A stretch of 13,689 nucleotides of DNA, taken from the NCBI GenBank assembly GCA_043758025.1, contig JAYVOH010000131.1, positions 1 to 13,689 of the forward strand, read 5' to 3'. A program made the position numbers and the translations under genes. The stretch comes from VFKE01 sp043758025 (GTDB lineage Bacteria; Verrucomicrobiota; Verrucomicrobiia; Verrucomicrobiales; Verrucomicrobiaceae). Under the pieces are notes generated by a model that was not told the DNA's origin, did no database searches, and was given only the letters and a program-made list of their open reading frames with translations. Of the stretch, positions 6,340 through 13,575 are shown piece after piece (within the stretch, counting starts at the first letter, position 1; each line of letters begins with the position of its first letter).

Positions 6340-7662
6340 TCAGATGGCGACTTCCTGATCGGCGCTGACCGTGGTCGCATCTCCGACGACCCGCAGGATC
6401 ATCCCGGCAGCGACGGTATTGTTTGTCTGTTCGTCCACCAGCACAAAACTTCCGGTGATCCGGTTTTGCGAGTAGGGATCGAAATGCAAGGGCGTAGCCG
6501 TGCGCAAACGAATGCAGCCGATGTCGTTCAAGCCAAACTCAGCCTGCTCCTGGCTGCGCTCGAAGGTCGTGATGTCCACGCGATAGAGCAAGTCGGTCAC
6601 ACTGGCGCGGACATCATTGGTCATGTGGCGCAGATGGAAACGCGCGCGCGGCTTGAGTTTCTTGTCCGTGAACCAGCAGATCATGGCGTCAATGATCTGG
6701 CCGCATTGTGGTGGGTTCTCCGGTTTGGCGATCAAGTCTCCACGGCTGATGTCGATCTCGTCCGCGAGTGTAATGGCGTAGCTCAACAAAGGAATCGCCT
6801 CGCGCTGCGGACCTGCCGCCGTGTGGATGTGCGTGATGCGACTTTTCATGCCGGCGGGATAGGCGATTATTTCGTCGCCCACATGGAATGATCCACTGGC
6901 CACGCGACCGGCGAACCCGCGGAAGTCGTGGTAATCTTCCGACTGCGGGCGGATAACCCACTGCACGGGATAGCGCGCTGCCGAGTCAGATTCTCCCGCG
7001 TTCACGTGCACGGTCTCGAGGTGCTCCAACAAAGCCGGGCCGTCGAACCACTGCATGTGGGGCGACTTGGTGACGACGTTGTCGCCATTGAGCGCGCTCA
7101 GTGGGATCGGCGTGAATTGCACCGGGTTGTAAAGCTTCTTCGTCAGCTCCGTGAAATCGGCCACGATCTTGTCGAAAACTTCCTGACTGTAATGCATCAA
7201 GTCCATTTTGTTCACCGCCAGAACAATGTGCTGGATGCGCAGCAATGAGGCGATGAATGCATGGCGTCGCGTCTGCTCCACAACGCCGTGTCGCGCATCG
7301 ACCAGCACGATGGCCAGGTCGGCGGTGGACGCGCCGGTGACCATGTTGCGGGTGTATTGAATGTGCCCCGGTGTGTCGGCGATGATAAATTTTCTTATGG
7401 GCGTGGCGAAGTAGCGATACGCCACGTCGATCGTGATCCCCTGCTCGCGTTCGGCGCGCAAGCCATCGGTCAGCAAGGCGAGATTCACGTGCTCGTCACC
7501 GCGCCTTTTCGATGATTCCTCAACGGCGAGAAGCTGATCCTCGAAGATGGATTTCGAATCGTAAAGCAGGCGGCCAATGAGCGTGCTCTTGCCATCATCG
7601 ACGGAGCCAGCCGTGGTGAAGCGAAGGAGGGAGGATTCGATGGGATTAACAAGCTGGTCCAT
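6340..7662 (-). CDS. cysN: Sulfate adenylyltransferase, GTPase subunit
   Basis: CysN is the GTPase that drives ATP sulfurylase (with CysD) to make adenosine 5'-phosphosulfate. The 440-residue product carries the whole GTP-binding signature: P-loop GSVDDGKST at 19-27, switch I REQGITID at 72-79, DTPGH at 96-100 and NKMD at 151-154, followed by EF-Tu-like beta domains with RPQSEDYHDFRGFAGRVASG. The open frame runs upstream into cysD, but the conserved N-terminus and tight coupling place the start at ATG 7662, one base after the cysD stop (TAA-T-ATG). There is no APS kinase (CysC) domain at the C-terminus, unlike the CysNC fusions. An AGGAAGG run inside the end of cysD may help reinitiation. Confidence 0.95.
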   Translation of the reverse strand: MDQLVNPIESSLLRFTTAGSVDDGKSTLIGRLLYDSKSIFEDQLLAVEESSKRRGDEHVNLALLTDGLRAEREQGITIDVAYRYFATPIRKFIIADTPGHIQYTRNMVTGASTADLAIVLVDARHGVVEQTRRHAFIASLLRIQHIVLAVNKMDLMHYSQEVFDKIVADFTELTKKLYNPVQFTPIPLSALNGDNVVTKSPHMQWFDGPALLEHLETVHVNAGESDSAARYPVQWVIRPQSEDYHDFRGFAGRVASGSFHVGDEIIAYPAGMKSRITHIHTAAGPQREAIPLLSYAITLADEIDISRGDLIAKPENPPQCGQIIDAMICWFTDKKLKPRARFHLRHMTNDVRASVTDLLYRVDITTFERSQEQAEFGLNDIGCIRLRTATPLHFDPYSQNRITGSFVLVDEQTNNTVAAGMILRVVGDATTVSADQEVAI

Positions 7663-7663
7663 A

Positions 7664-8572
7664 TTAGAAATATCCTTCCTTTTTGCGGTCTTCCATCGCG
7701 GTCTCGCTGCGCTTGTCATCCGCGCGGGTGCCGCGTTCCGTTTGCCGCGCGGCGGCGACTTCCGCCACGACGTCATCTAGCGTCTTCGCATTGGAAAGCA
7801 CGGCTCCGGTGCAGGTGGCATCGCCGACGGTGCGGAAGCGGACGGTCATTTCTTTGACCTTGGGTTTTTCTTCATCAAGGAGCGGGATGATGCCGGTCTC
7901 GGCATCGAGAAGCTGGCCGTGACGCTCGATGATCTTGCGCTGGTGGGTGAAATAGAGGCTGGGCAGCGGAATGTTTTCCTGGCGGATATATTGCCAGACA
8001 TCCATCTCGGTCCAATTGCTCAGCGGGAACACGCGAAAGTGTTCGCCGAAATGCTTGCGGCCATTGAAGATGTTCCAAAGTTCGGGCCGCTGATTCTTCG
8101 GATCCCATTGGCCGAACTCATCGCGATGCGAGAAGAAGCGTTCCTTGGCGCGAGCCTTTTCCTCATCGCGTCGGCCACCGCCGAGACAGGCATCAAATTG
8201 ATTCTCCTCGATGGTGTCGAGCAGCGTGACGGTCTGGAGCTTGTTGCGGCTGGCGTTGTGACCTTTCTCTTCCTGCACTCGTCCCTCGTCGATGCTTTTC
8301 TGCACGGAACCGACCACGAGTTCGGCCTTCATCTCTTTCACGAACCAGTCACGATATTCCATCGCTTCAGGGAAGTTGTGACCGGTGTCCACGTGCAGCA
8401 GAGGGAAGGGGAGTCCCGCCGGATGGAAAGCCTTCCGCGCCATCCAGGCCATGATGATCGAATCCTTGCCACCGGAGAAAAGCAGCGCCGGCTTGGTGAA
8501 TTGCGCGGCGGTTTCGCGCAGCACATAGATGGCTTCGCTTTCGAGGAATTGGAGATGAGTTATGTCAGCCAT
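7664..8572 (-). CDS. cysD: Sulfate adenylyltransferase, catalytic subunit
   Basis: CysD is the adenylyl-transferring subunit of ATP sulfurylase. The 302-residue length equals that of E. coli CysD. The PP-loop SGGKDS is at 33-38, HVDTGHNFPEA at 60-70, the conserved CLGGGRRDEEKARAKERFFS at 129-148, and the canonical C-terminal tail with DDKRSETAMEDRKKEGYF at 285-302. It starts 6 nt after the cysH stop and ends 1 nt before the cysN start, so the three are surely co-transcribed and translationally coupled. No Shine-Dalgarno motif is seen before its ATG. Confidence 0.97.
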   Translation of the reverse strand: MADITHLQFLESEAIYVLRETAAQFTKPALLFSGGKDSIIMAWMARKAFHPAGLPFPLLHVDTGHNFPEAMEYRDWFVKEMKAELVVGSVQKSIDEGRVQEEKGHNASRNKLQTVTLLDTIEENQFDACLGGGRRDEEKARAKERFFSHRDEFGQWDPKNQRPELWNIFNGRKHFGEHFRVFPLSNWTEMDVWQYIRQENIPLPSLYFTHQRKIIERHGQLLDAETGIIPLLDEEKPKVKEMTVRFRTVGDATCTGAVLSNAKTLDDVVAEVAAARQTERGTRADDKRSETAMEDRKKEGYF

Positions 8573-8578
8573 TTTGAT

Positions 8579-9235
8579 TCAGCTTTTGTCAGTCACGAGT
8601 TTCGCATGAAGTCCGCATTCGTGCTTCTCGTCCCCTTTCGCAGGATCGTAGTAGGTGCGCTCGTTCGGTAATGAGAACTCGGCGAGATAGGCGTCCATTT
8701 CGACTGGTGTCCAATCGAGGATCGGGTTCACCTTGAGGCACTGGAATTTTTCGTCCCACATCACCGGCTGCAATGATGCGGCGCGCAGCGGATTCTGTTC
8801 CTTGCGCAACGCCGTGATCCAGACAGTGGGCGCGAGTTCGCGCATCCCGCGCTCGAATGGCTCCAGCTTCATGATGCGGCTGAAGGACTCCACGCGCTCG
8901 ACTTCGTCCGGCATCGGCACGTTGCCTCCATTCAACGCCTGCCAATGGGCAGCAGTCATTTTTGGCACGAAAGCGTGGATGTTTAGACTGAGCTGAGTGC
9001 GGCATTTTTCCGCAAACTGATACGTTTCAGGAAGGTTGGTGCCGTGATCAACCCAGAGCACCGGGACGTCGATCCGCACCTGCGCCGCCATGTGCAAAAT
9101 AATCGCCTCGTAGGGCCGGAAATTTGTCGTCACCACCGCCCGATCAGCTCCACGCTCAATGGCCCAACGGGTCAGTTCCTGCGGGGACAAGCCTCGGACG
9201 GAGTCGTTGAGTGTGGCAATTTTAGTCGGTTTCAT
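8579..9235 (-). CDS. cysH: Phosphoadenylyl-sulfate reductase (PAPS-type), shortened
   Basis: CysH reduces activated sulfate to sulfite using thioredoxin. From ATG 9235 the product has 218 residues, shorter than E. coli CysH (244). Family features are WVDHGTNLPETYQF at 61-74, WITALRKEQNPLRA at 139-152 and the catalytic ECGLH at 206-210 with C207. The paired cysteines that bind the Fe-S cluster in APS reductases are absent (only C78, C166 and C207), so it is PAPS-type. The nucleotide loop reads TTNFRPYE instead of the usual SSxFG, and the segment holding the GDTHTT-type loop before ECGLH is missing. A longer upstream frame to 9379 looks like translated noncoding DNA. It is first in cysH-cysD-cysN, with an inverted repeat 24 nt upstream. 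Confidence 0.88.
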   Translation of the reverse strand: MKPTKIATLNDSVRGLSPQELTRWAIERGADRAVVTTNFRPYEAIILHMAAQVRIDVPVLWVDHGTNLPETYQFAEKCRTQLSLNIHAFVPKMTAAHWQALNGGNVPMPDEVERVESFSRIMKLEPFERGMRELAPTVWITALRKEQNPLRAASLQPVMWDEKFQCLKVNPILDWTPVEMDAYLAEFSLPNERTYYDPAKGDEKHECGLHAKLVTDKS

Positions 9236-9258
9236 GAGGGCGGGCACCATCACCCCTA

Positions 9259-9280
9259 TTCCCGATATGACAAGTGGGAA
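9259..9280 (-). promoter_or_regulatory. Candidate operator upstream of the cysHDN operon
   Basis: TTCCC (9259-9263) and GGGAA (9276-9280) are 5-bp inverted arms around a 12-bp AT-rich spacer, 24 nt upstream of the cysH start in the only sizeable gap before the operon. The spacing of about one and a half helical turns suits a dimeric regulator. A Rrf2-type or other sulfur regulator is possible, but none is encoded in the window and I see no convincing -10/-35 pair, so this is inference. Confidence 0.35.
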
Positions 9281-9379
9281 ATTAGTCTGTTTTCGGCAAA
9301 TATCCTTTTCTATGGGGCCACGCGACGGGCTGGGGCGCAGCCTCGGTTTTCGAGCATCAGGACGGAAACTCCATCTCAT

Positions 9380-10189
9380 TCACGCCTCCGAACTTGAACG
9401 AGGGGAGGATTGGAGTGTGAGGCGGAGATTGCGAAGCTGAACTTCAATGGCTGCCAACTGATGGAGCGCAGGGTCGGGGTTGCTCTCCTCTTTCACCTTG
9501 TCCAACTCGGCATGCATTTCAGTCATGCTGCTGGTGATGACGCCGATGAAAAGATTCAACATGATCATGGTGCCAAACATGATGAAACTCACAAAATAGA
9601 TGCCCGTAGTGACGGGTGCCGATCCCCGGGCATCGGCGTAGATATTGCCCCAGTCGTCGAGCGTGATCATCTGGAAGAGGGTGAGCAATGCGGCGGGCAT
9701 GGTGCCGAAGTGCTTGGGATCATGTGCGCCGAAGATATGAATCCCCGCCACGGAATAAATATAAAACATCAATCCCAGCAAGAGTCCGACATAGCCCATG
9801 GCGCTGAGGCTCTTCAGCATTGCGCCCACGAGAAGTTGCAGCTTGGGCAAGGCGGTGACGAGGCGCAGCAGTCTCAGAGCGCGAGTGAGACGGAGGACGA
9901 CGGCAAACTGGGAGTCAATGGGCAGGCAGCAGATGACGACGATGGAAAAGTCAAAAACATTCCAGCCATCGGTGAAGTATCGCCAGCGTTGTGCGATAAT
10001 TTTGAGAACGGCCTCCGCAATGAAGATCGCGAGCACCACGAAATCCAGCAGATTCAAGAGCGTGCCATGCTTTGCGACGATGCCGGCATTGGTTTCCAGT
10101 CCGGCAAGCACCCCGGCCAGCAGAATCATCGCGATGATGATCCGCTGAAACCATGCGCTGTGAACAAGTTGGCTGGCCAGTGCAGTCAT
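9380..10189 (-). CDS. BacNav-type voltage-gated ion channel with a calcium-like filter
   Basis: The 269-residue protein has the six-helix plan of bacterial single-domain voltage-gated channels. S1 is near 16-35, S2-S3 contain EAVLKII and DGWNVFDFSIVV, and S4 carries arginines every third residue (R100, R103, R106, R109). S5 is about 130-150, the pore helix and filter MITLDDWGNIY span 174-184, and S6 ends IMLNLFIGVITSSM. A coiled-coil-like tail (about 222-260) matches the tetramerising tail of BacNav channels. The filter TLDDWGN (176-182) differs from the sodium-type TLESW by D178 and D179, resembling calcium-selective variants. The ATG at 10189 is 4 nt after the terC stop, so the pair is probably one transcript. 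An upstream extension is arginine-rich and read as shadow of terC. Confidence 0.9.
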   Translation of the reverse strand: MTALASQLVHSAWFQRIIIAMILLAGVLAGLETNAGIVAKHGTLLNLLDFVVLAIFIAEAVLKIIAQRWRYFTDGWNVFDFSIVVICCLPIDSQFAVVLRLTRALRLLRLVTALPKLQLLVGAMLKSLSAMGYVGLLLGLMFYIYSVAGIHIFGAHDPKHFGTMPAALLTLFQMITLDDWGNIYADARGSAPVTTGIYFVSFIMFGTMIMLNLFIGVITSSMTEMHAELDKVKEESNPDPALHQLAAIEVQLRNLRLTLQSSPRSSSEA

Positions 10190-10193
10190 TCGA

Positions 10194-11147
10194 TCAGGGA
10201 TTCGTATCCGCCGCCGTAAGGGTGGCGAGCGTGGTCTTCTTCGGCCACATGAGCGAGGCCACAATCGAGCCGGTGATGATGGCGATGATCACGCCAAGCG
10301 AGAGATGGGTATCAATCTTCCATTCGGTGTGTCCAAGGAGCATTTCCACGCCGACAAAGGTGAGCACCACGCCCAGGCCGATCTTGAGGAAGTGGAACTT
10401 GTCCATCACTCCAGCGAGCGCGAAATAGAGGGAGCGCAGACCGAGTATAGCGAAGATGTTTGAGGTATAGACGATGAACGGATCTTTGGTAACGGCGAAG
10501 ATCGCAGGGATGGAATCCACGGCGAAGATGACATCGGAGAACTCCACCAGCAGCAGGACAACGAATAGCGGCGTGGCATGGCGGATGCCGTTCTCGCGCA
10601 CGAAGAACTTGTCGGCGCGATAGTCGGCGGTGACAGGCATGAGCCTCTTGAACCATCTAACCAGAGGATTGTTCTCAGGGTGAATCTGCTCCTCACGTTT
10701 GAAGATCATCTTGATGCCGGTGAGAATGAGGAAGGCCCCGAAGACGTAGATGATCCAGTTGAACCTGGTAATCAGCGCCGCACCGAGCGCGATCATGATG
10801 GCGCGCATGATGAGCGCACCAAGAACGCCCCAGAACAATACCTTGTGCTGGTAGAGCGGCGGCACGGCAAAATAGGAAAAGAGCAACGCGAAGACGAAGA
10901 CATTATCCACACTGAGCGACTTCTCGATGACATATCCGGTGAGGAACTCGATGCCTTTCTCGGAGCCGGCGTAATGCCAGACTCCGAGGTTGAACAGCAT
11001 GGCGAGAGCCACCCAAACGACGGTCCAGGCGATGGATTCTTTGAACGAGACGATGTGCGCCTTGCGGTGAAACACGCCCAGATCGAGCGCGAGCATTGAG
11101 AGCACGAAGACGTTGAATCCGATCCAGAGCCAGGGGTTGTCAGTCAT
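10194..11147 (-). CDS. TerC/Alx family integral membrane metal transporter
   Basis: The 317-residue polytopic protein has about seven to nine hydrophobic helices and both TerC signature motifs: EKSLSVDNVFVF at 75-86 and VEFSDVIFAVDSIPAIFAVT at 201-220, whose acidic residues (E75, D81, E202, D205, D211) sit in the membrane. TerC-family proteins such as Alx and the TerC partners are linked to manganese export and to metal loading of exported enzymes. It is preceded by the HPF gene (48-nt gap) and followed after 4 nt by the voltage-gated channel. The 48-nt leader is too short to hold the yybP-ykoY manganese riboswitch often found before such genes. Substrate is not proven by sequence. Confidence 0.93.
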   Translation of the reverse strand: MTDNPWLWIGFNVFVLSMLALDLGVFHRKAHIVSFKESIAWTVVWVALAMLFNLGVWHYAGSEKGIEFLTGYVIEKSLSVDNVFVFALLFSYFAVPPLYQHKVLFWGVLGALIMRAIMIALGAALITRFNWIIYVFGAFLILTGIKMIFKREEQIHPENNPLVRWFKRLMPVTADYRADKFFVRENGIRHATPLFVVLLLVEFSDVIFAVDSIPAIFAVTKDPFIVYTSNIFAILGLRSLYFALAGVMDKFHFLKIGLGVVLTFVGVEMLLGHTEWKIDTHLSLGVIIAIITGSIVASLMWPKKTTLATLTAADTNP

Positions 11148-11195
11148 GAGTGGGTCGCAACAGGTTTGAGAGCGGGTTAAAATAAAAATTATCCG

Positions 11196-11522
11196 TCAGT
11201 TAGAGCGCCGCACCGCCGCCTGGTCACTTTGACGCTTCTGCCTGCGCGTGGCGCGGCTGCCAATTTTATTGCGCAGAGCGGACATCGTTTTGTCGAACGC
11301 CGCCCGCAATGTGTGGTCGCGACCATCGGCGAAGACATCAGGCCCTGGTGTTACAAGGTGGACATTGACTTGATAGGGTGGGCTGGATTCCTCGCTCCGG
11401 GCGAGAACGATATTCGCCTCGTCGATTTTCAATCCGGGCTGCAAAGAGATGATCTGTTCCTCGACCCAGGTGTCGAGGACATTGGTGGAGGGCACGTTGT
11501 TATGTTTGACGGTGAGTTTCAT
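11196..11522 (-). CDS. hpf: Ribosome hibernation factor, short HPF/RaiA type
   Basis: The 108-residue protein fits the S30AE fold that binds the decoding centre of idle ribosomes. It begins MKLTVKHNNVPST, has an amphipathic helix (VLDTWVEEQIISL), the strand ANIVLARSEE, PPYQVNVHLVTPGPDVFADGRDHTLRAAFDKTMSAL (48-82) and a strongly basic tail from about 84 (RNKIGSRATRRQKRQ). The C-terminal dimerisation domain of long HPF is absent, so it is the short type; the symbol reflects family, not a proven orthologue. It stands between the peptidase gene (48-nt gap) and terC (48-nt gap). No Shine-Dalgarno is seen. Confidence 0.9.
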   Translation of the reverse strand: MKLTVKHNNVPSTNVLDTWVEEQIISLQPGLKIDEANIVLARSEESSPPYQVNVHLVTPGPDVFADGRDHTLRAAFDKTMSALRNKIGSRATRRQKRQSDQAAVRRSN

Positions 11523-11570
11523 AAGATGATGAATGGATTTGAGTTACGATGGGTTAGTTACTGAGTTTGG

Positions 11571-12263
11571 TCAGTCACGGGAACGGCCCCCTGTGAGCAT
11601 AGGCAGCAGATGCCAGAGGAAATAGGCGAGGGAGGTGACGAATGCGGCGACGTAAGTCCAAGCTGCGGCATCCAGCACTTTTTTCACACCAGTCGCTTCT
11701 TCACCTGGAGCGATGAATCCGGTTTCTGCGAGCACGGCAGTGGCACGACGGGAGGCATCAAACTCCACCGGCAGCGTGACCAGGTTGAAGAGCATGATCA
11801 CGCCCCAGGCGATGGCCATGATGAACGCACCCGTGAGGGGTTGGATCATTCCCGTGAACATGCCGATAAGAGGCAGCCACATGACAATCTGGTTGGCATA
11901 AGTGGTGACGCCTACCGCAGCCATGCGCCAATGAAGTGGCGCGTAAGCCTGCGCGTGCTGCAAGGCGTGTCCGCATTCGTGGGCGGCCACACCCAGCGCG
12001 GCAGGTGTGCTCCCGAAGTAATTCGCGCTGGAAAGCACGAGCCGTTTGTTGGTCGGATCATAGTGGTCGCCCAGCATTACTTCCTGATGGACGATCTCCA
12101 CATCCGTGATACCGGCGCGATCCAGAAGACGTTGGGCGGCCTCGCCACCCGTGAGGCCGGAGCGAACCACGCCTTGGTTGTAACGTTTATAGACATATTT
12201 CACCCTGGCCGCAGCCCACAAGGAGAGTGCCATGGTTCCGATGAAAAGAATCCAGATAGTCAT
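11571..12263 (-). CDS. YugP-type membrane zinc metallopeptidase
   Basis: The 230-residue protein belongs to the zinc-dependent membrane peptidase family of YugP. It has an N-terminal membrane helix (residues 2-19), the zinc motif HECGH at 95-99, preceded by ALGVAAHE, and a second conserved site LPVEFDASRRA at 164-174, where E167 or D169 may serve as the third ligand. Further hydrophobic helices lie at about 124-142, 144-166 and 205-225. Such peptidases are thought to act in membrane protein quality control; substrates are unknown. It is divergent from the NhaR-like regulator across 160 nt and leads the minus-strand series to hpf and terC. Confidence 0.9.
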   Translation of the reverse strand: MTIWILFIGTMALSLWAAARVKYVYKRYNQGVVRSGLTGGEAAQRLLDRAGITDVEIVHQEVMLGDHYDPTNKRLVLSSANYFGSTPAALGVAAHECGHALQHAQAYAPLHWRMAAVGVTTYANQIVMWLPLIGMFTGMIQPLTGAFIMAIAWGVIMLFNLVTLPVEFDASRRATAVLAETGFIAPGEEATGVKKVLDAAAWTYVAAFVTSLAYFLWHLLPMLTGGRSRD

Positions 12264-12307
12264 TGTGTTGTATGTTTGATTTTGTTTTGTCCTGGAACCG
12301 TCCTATT

Positions 12308-12399
12308 CACTTGAAGCGGAAGTGCGGTTATGCAGACGCGCCTATCATGATTGACGGGTCTCCATTTGACGAATACGCAGTTCCTTATGGACTCATAGG
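12308..12399. promoter_or_regulatory. Divergent intergenic region with candidate LysR-type operator elements
   Basis: The gap between the peptidase and the NhaR-like gene holds CACTT/AAGTG inverted arms (12308-12312 and 12320-12324), TTGACG twice at 12351-12356 and 12366-12371 (15-nt spacing), and an imperfect palindrome CCTTATG with CATAGG at 12383-12399. LysR-type regulators usually bind such sites between divergent genes and repress themselves. No classical promoter pair with correct spacing could be found for either gene. Confidence 0.3.
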
Positions 12400-12423
12400 T
12401 TTTACCGAATAATCTAACGCTCC

Positions 12424-13323
12424 ATGGAATGGCTCAACTATCACCACCTGCGCTACTTCTGGACCACCGCAAAAGAAGGGAGCCTCCTGAAGGCTGCGGA
12501 GAAAATGGGCGTCTCCCAGCCCTCGATCTCGGAGCAGATTAAAGAACTGGAGGCCGCGCTGGGTGAGAAGCTCTTTCGCAGAGAAGGCCGCAGCAATGTG
12601 CTGACGGACTCGGGTCAATTGGTATTTGATTATGCCGAGGAAATTTTCGCGCTGGGCCGGGAGTTGATGAATGCTGTGAAGCACCGTCCGGGGACCAGAA
12701 CGATGCGCTTTTATGTGGGTGTGACCGACTCCTTCCCCAAGCTGGCGACCAATGAAATTCTCAAGCCCGTCTTTAACATGTCGCAGACCATGCACGTCAT
12801 TTGCCGTGAGGGAAAAATGGAAGACCTGCTGGCTCAGCTCGCCTCGCACCGGCTCGACATGGTTCTCTCCGACGAGCCTGCTTCCAGCAGCACAAACTTC
12901 AGAACCTTTAACCACACGCTCGGCGAGACTGGCACGGTATTCTGTGCGGAAAAGAAACTCGGAACCAGGCTGAAAAAAAACTTTCCCCAGTCTTTGCAAA
13001 ACGCCCCGGCTTTGCTTCCGGTCGAGAACACCACGCTGCGCCGGGCGCTCGACGCATGGTTCCGAGAGAAAGGCATTGAGCCGCGGGTGGTGGCGGAGTT
13101 TGAAGATCTGGCGCTGATGAAAGTCATGGCGGCGGAAGGACGGGGGTTCATCGCAGTGCCCGCCGTGGCCTTGAGTGACGCTGTGGCCCGCTACGGCTAT
13201 CAGGTCATTGGCAAGGCCGACGAGTGTCGCATCCAGTTCCACGCCATCACCGCCGAACGCCGCATCCAGCATCCGGCAGTATTGCTGATTACAGACAAGG
13301 CACGGGTCTTACTGCACGGGTGA
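12424..13323 (+). CDS. NhaR-like LysR-family transcriptional regulator
   Basis: The 299-residue protein begins with a winged helix-turn-helix (residues 4-62) whose opening MEWLNYHHLRYFW and the pattern EGSLLKAAEKMGVSQPSISEQIKELE are typical of NhaR, the activator of the sodium/proton antiporter nhaA in E. coli. The rest (about 92-299) is the LysR periplasmic-binding-like effector domain, with DMVLSDEPA at 140-148. The start ATG 12424 has no Shine-Dalgarno but matches the family N-terminus. No antiporter gene lies in the window; the neighbours are the divergent peptidase and the gene-free right edge, so its targets are unknown. LysR family is certain, the NhaR subfamily fairly sure. Confidence 0.9.
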   Translation: MEWLNYHHLRYFWTTAKEGSLLKAAEKMGVSQPSISEQIKELEAALGEKLFRREGRSNVLTDSGQLVFDYAEEIFALGRELMNAVKHRPGTRTMRFYVGVTDSFPKLATNEILKPVFNMSQTMHVICREGKMEDLLAQLASHRLDMVLSDEPASSSTNFRTFNHTLGETGTVFCAEKKLGTRLKKNFPQSLQNAPALLPVENTTLRRALDAWFREKGIEPRVVAEFEDLALMKVMAAEGRGFIAVPAVALSDAVARYGYQVIGKADECRIQFHAITAERRIQHPAVLLITDKARVLLHG

Positions 13324-13575
13324 TAAAGGCACGACGTCACGGAATTATACTAATTGACGCATCCAGACCGCAGTGCGTGACGCTTATGCTACAATAGTTA
13401 GCTCAAAATACATTGCTCTAGTCTCTGTCTTCGCTTTTAGTTATACGGCTTTTCAGGGAATCTTGTGGTAAATTTTTGGGCGCTTCGCTGTTCTGAATGG
13501 GTAGGAAAGCCATTCCGAGCAGATCGTTCAGCGTGAGGGATCTACTGCCCGCCAAGACTGATTGCTCCGCACCAT
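13324..13575. other. Gene-free stretch after the NhaR-like gene
   Basis: No convincing coding region is seen. A 62-codon frame on the minus strand (13418-13606) has no recognisable features. Small inverted repeats are present: CGTCA/TGACG (13335-13339, 13355-13359), ACGCA/TGCGT (13357-13361, 13374-13378), GAATGG/CCATTC (13495-13500, 13510-13515) and AGATC/GATCT (13521-13525, 13539-13543). There is no classic GC-rich stem with a T-run to act as a terminator for the NhaR-like gene. Confidence 0.5.
13387..13395 (+). promoter_or_regulatory. Possible extended -10 promoter
   Basis: TGcTACAAT at 13387-13395 matches an extended -10 element at eight defined positions except one. There is no good -35 at 17 nt upstream. 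It would start a transcript near 13402 running toward the right-edge inverted repeat, where no recognised gene lies. Confidence 0.25.

Noticed and set aside
7663..7776. N-terminal extension of cysN by 38 residues
   Set aside because: It runs through the end of cysD and is arginine-rich; the conserved CysN start is at ATG 7662.
8579..9235. Assigning cysH as an APS reductase
   Set aside because: The paired cysteines needed for the [4Fe-4S] cluster are missing.
9236..9379. N-terminal extension of cysH by 48 residues
   Set aside because: No match to the CysH N-terminus, and it would cover the candidate operator and operon leader.
11148..11195. yybP-ykoY manganese riboswitch before terC
   Set aside because: The leader is 48 nt, too short for that riboswitch, and no matching motifs are seen.
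12385..13272. Minus-strand frame of 295 codons
   Set aside because: Fully antisense to the clear NhaR-like LysR gene and without protein features of its own.
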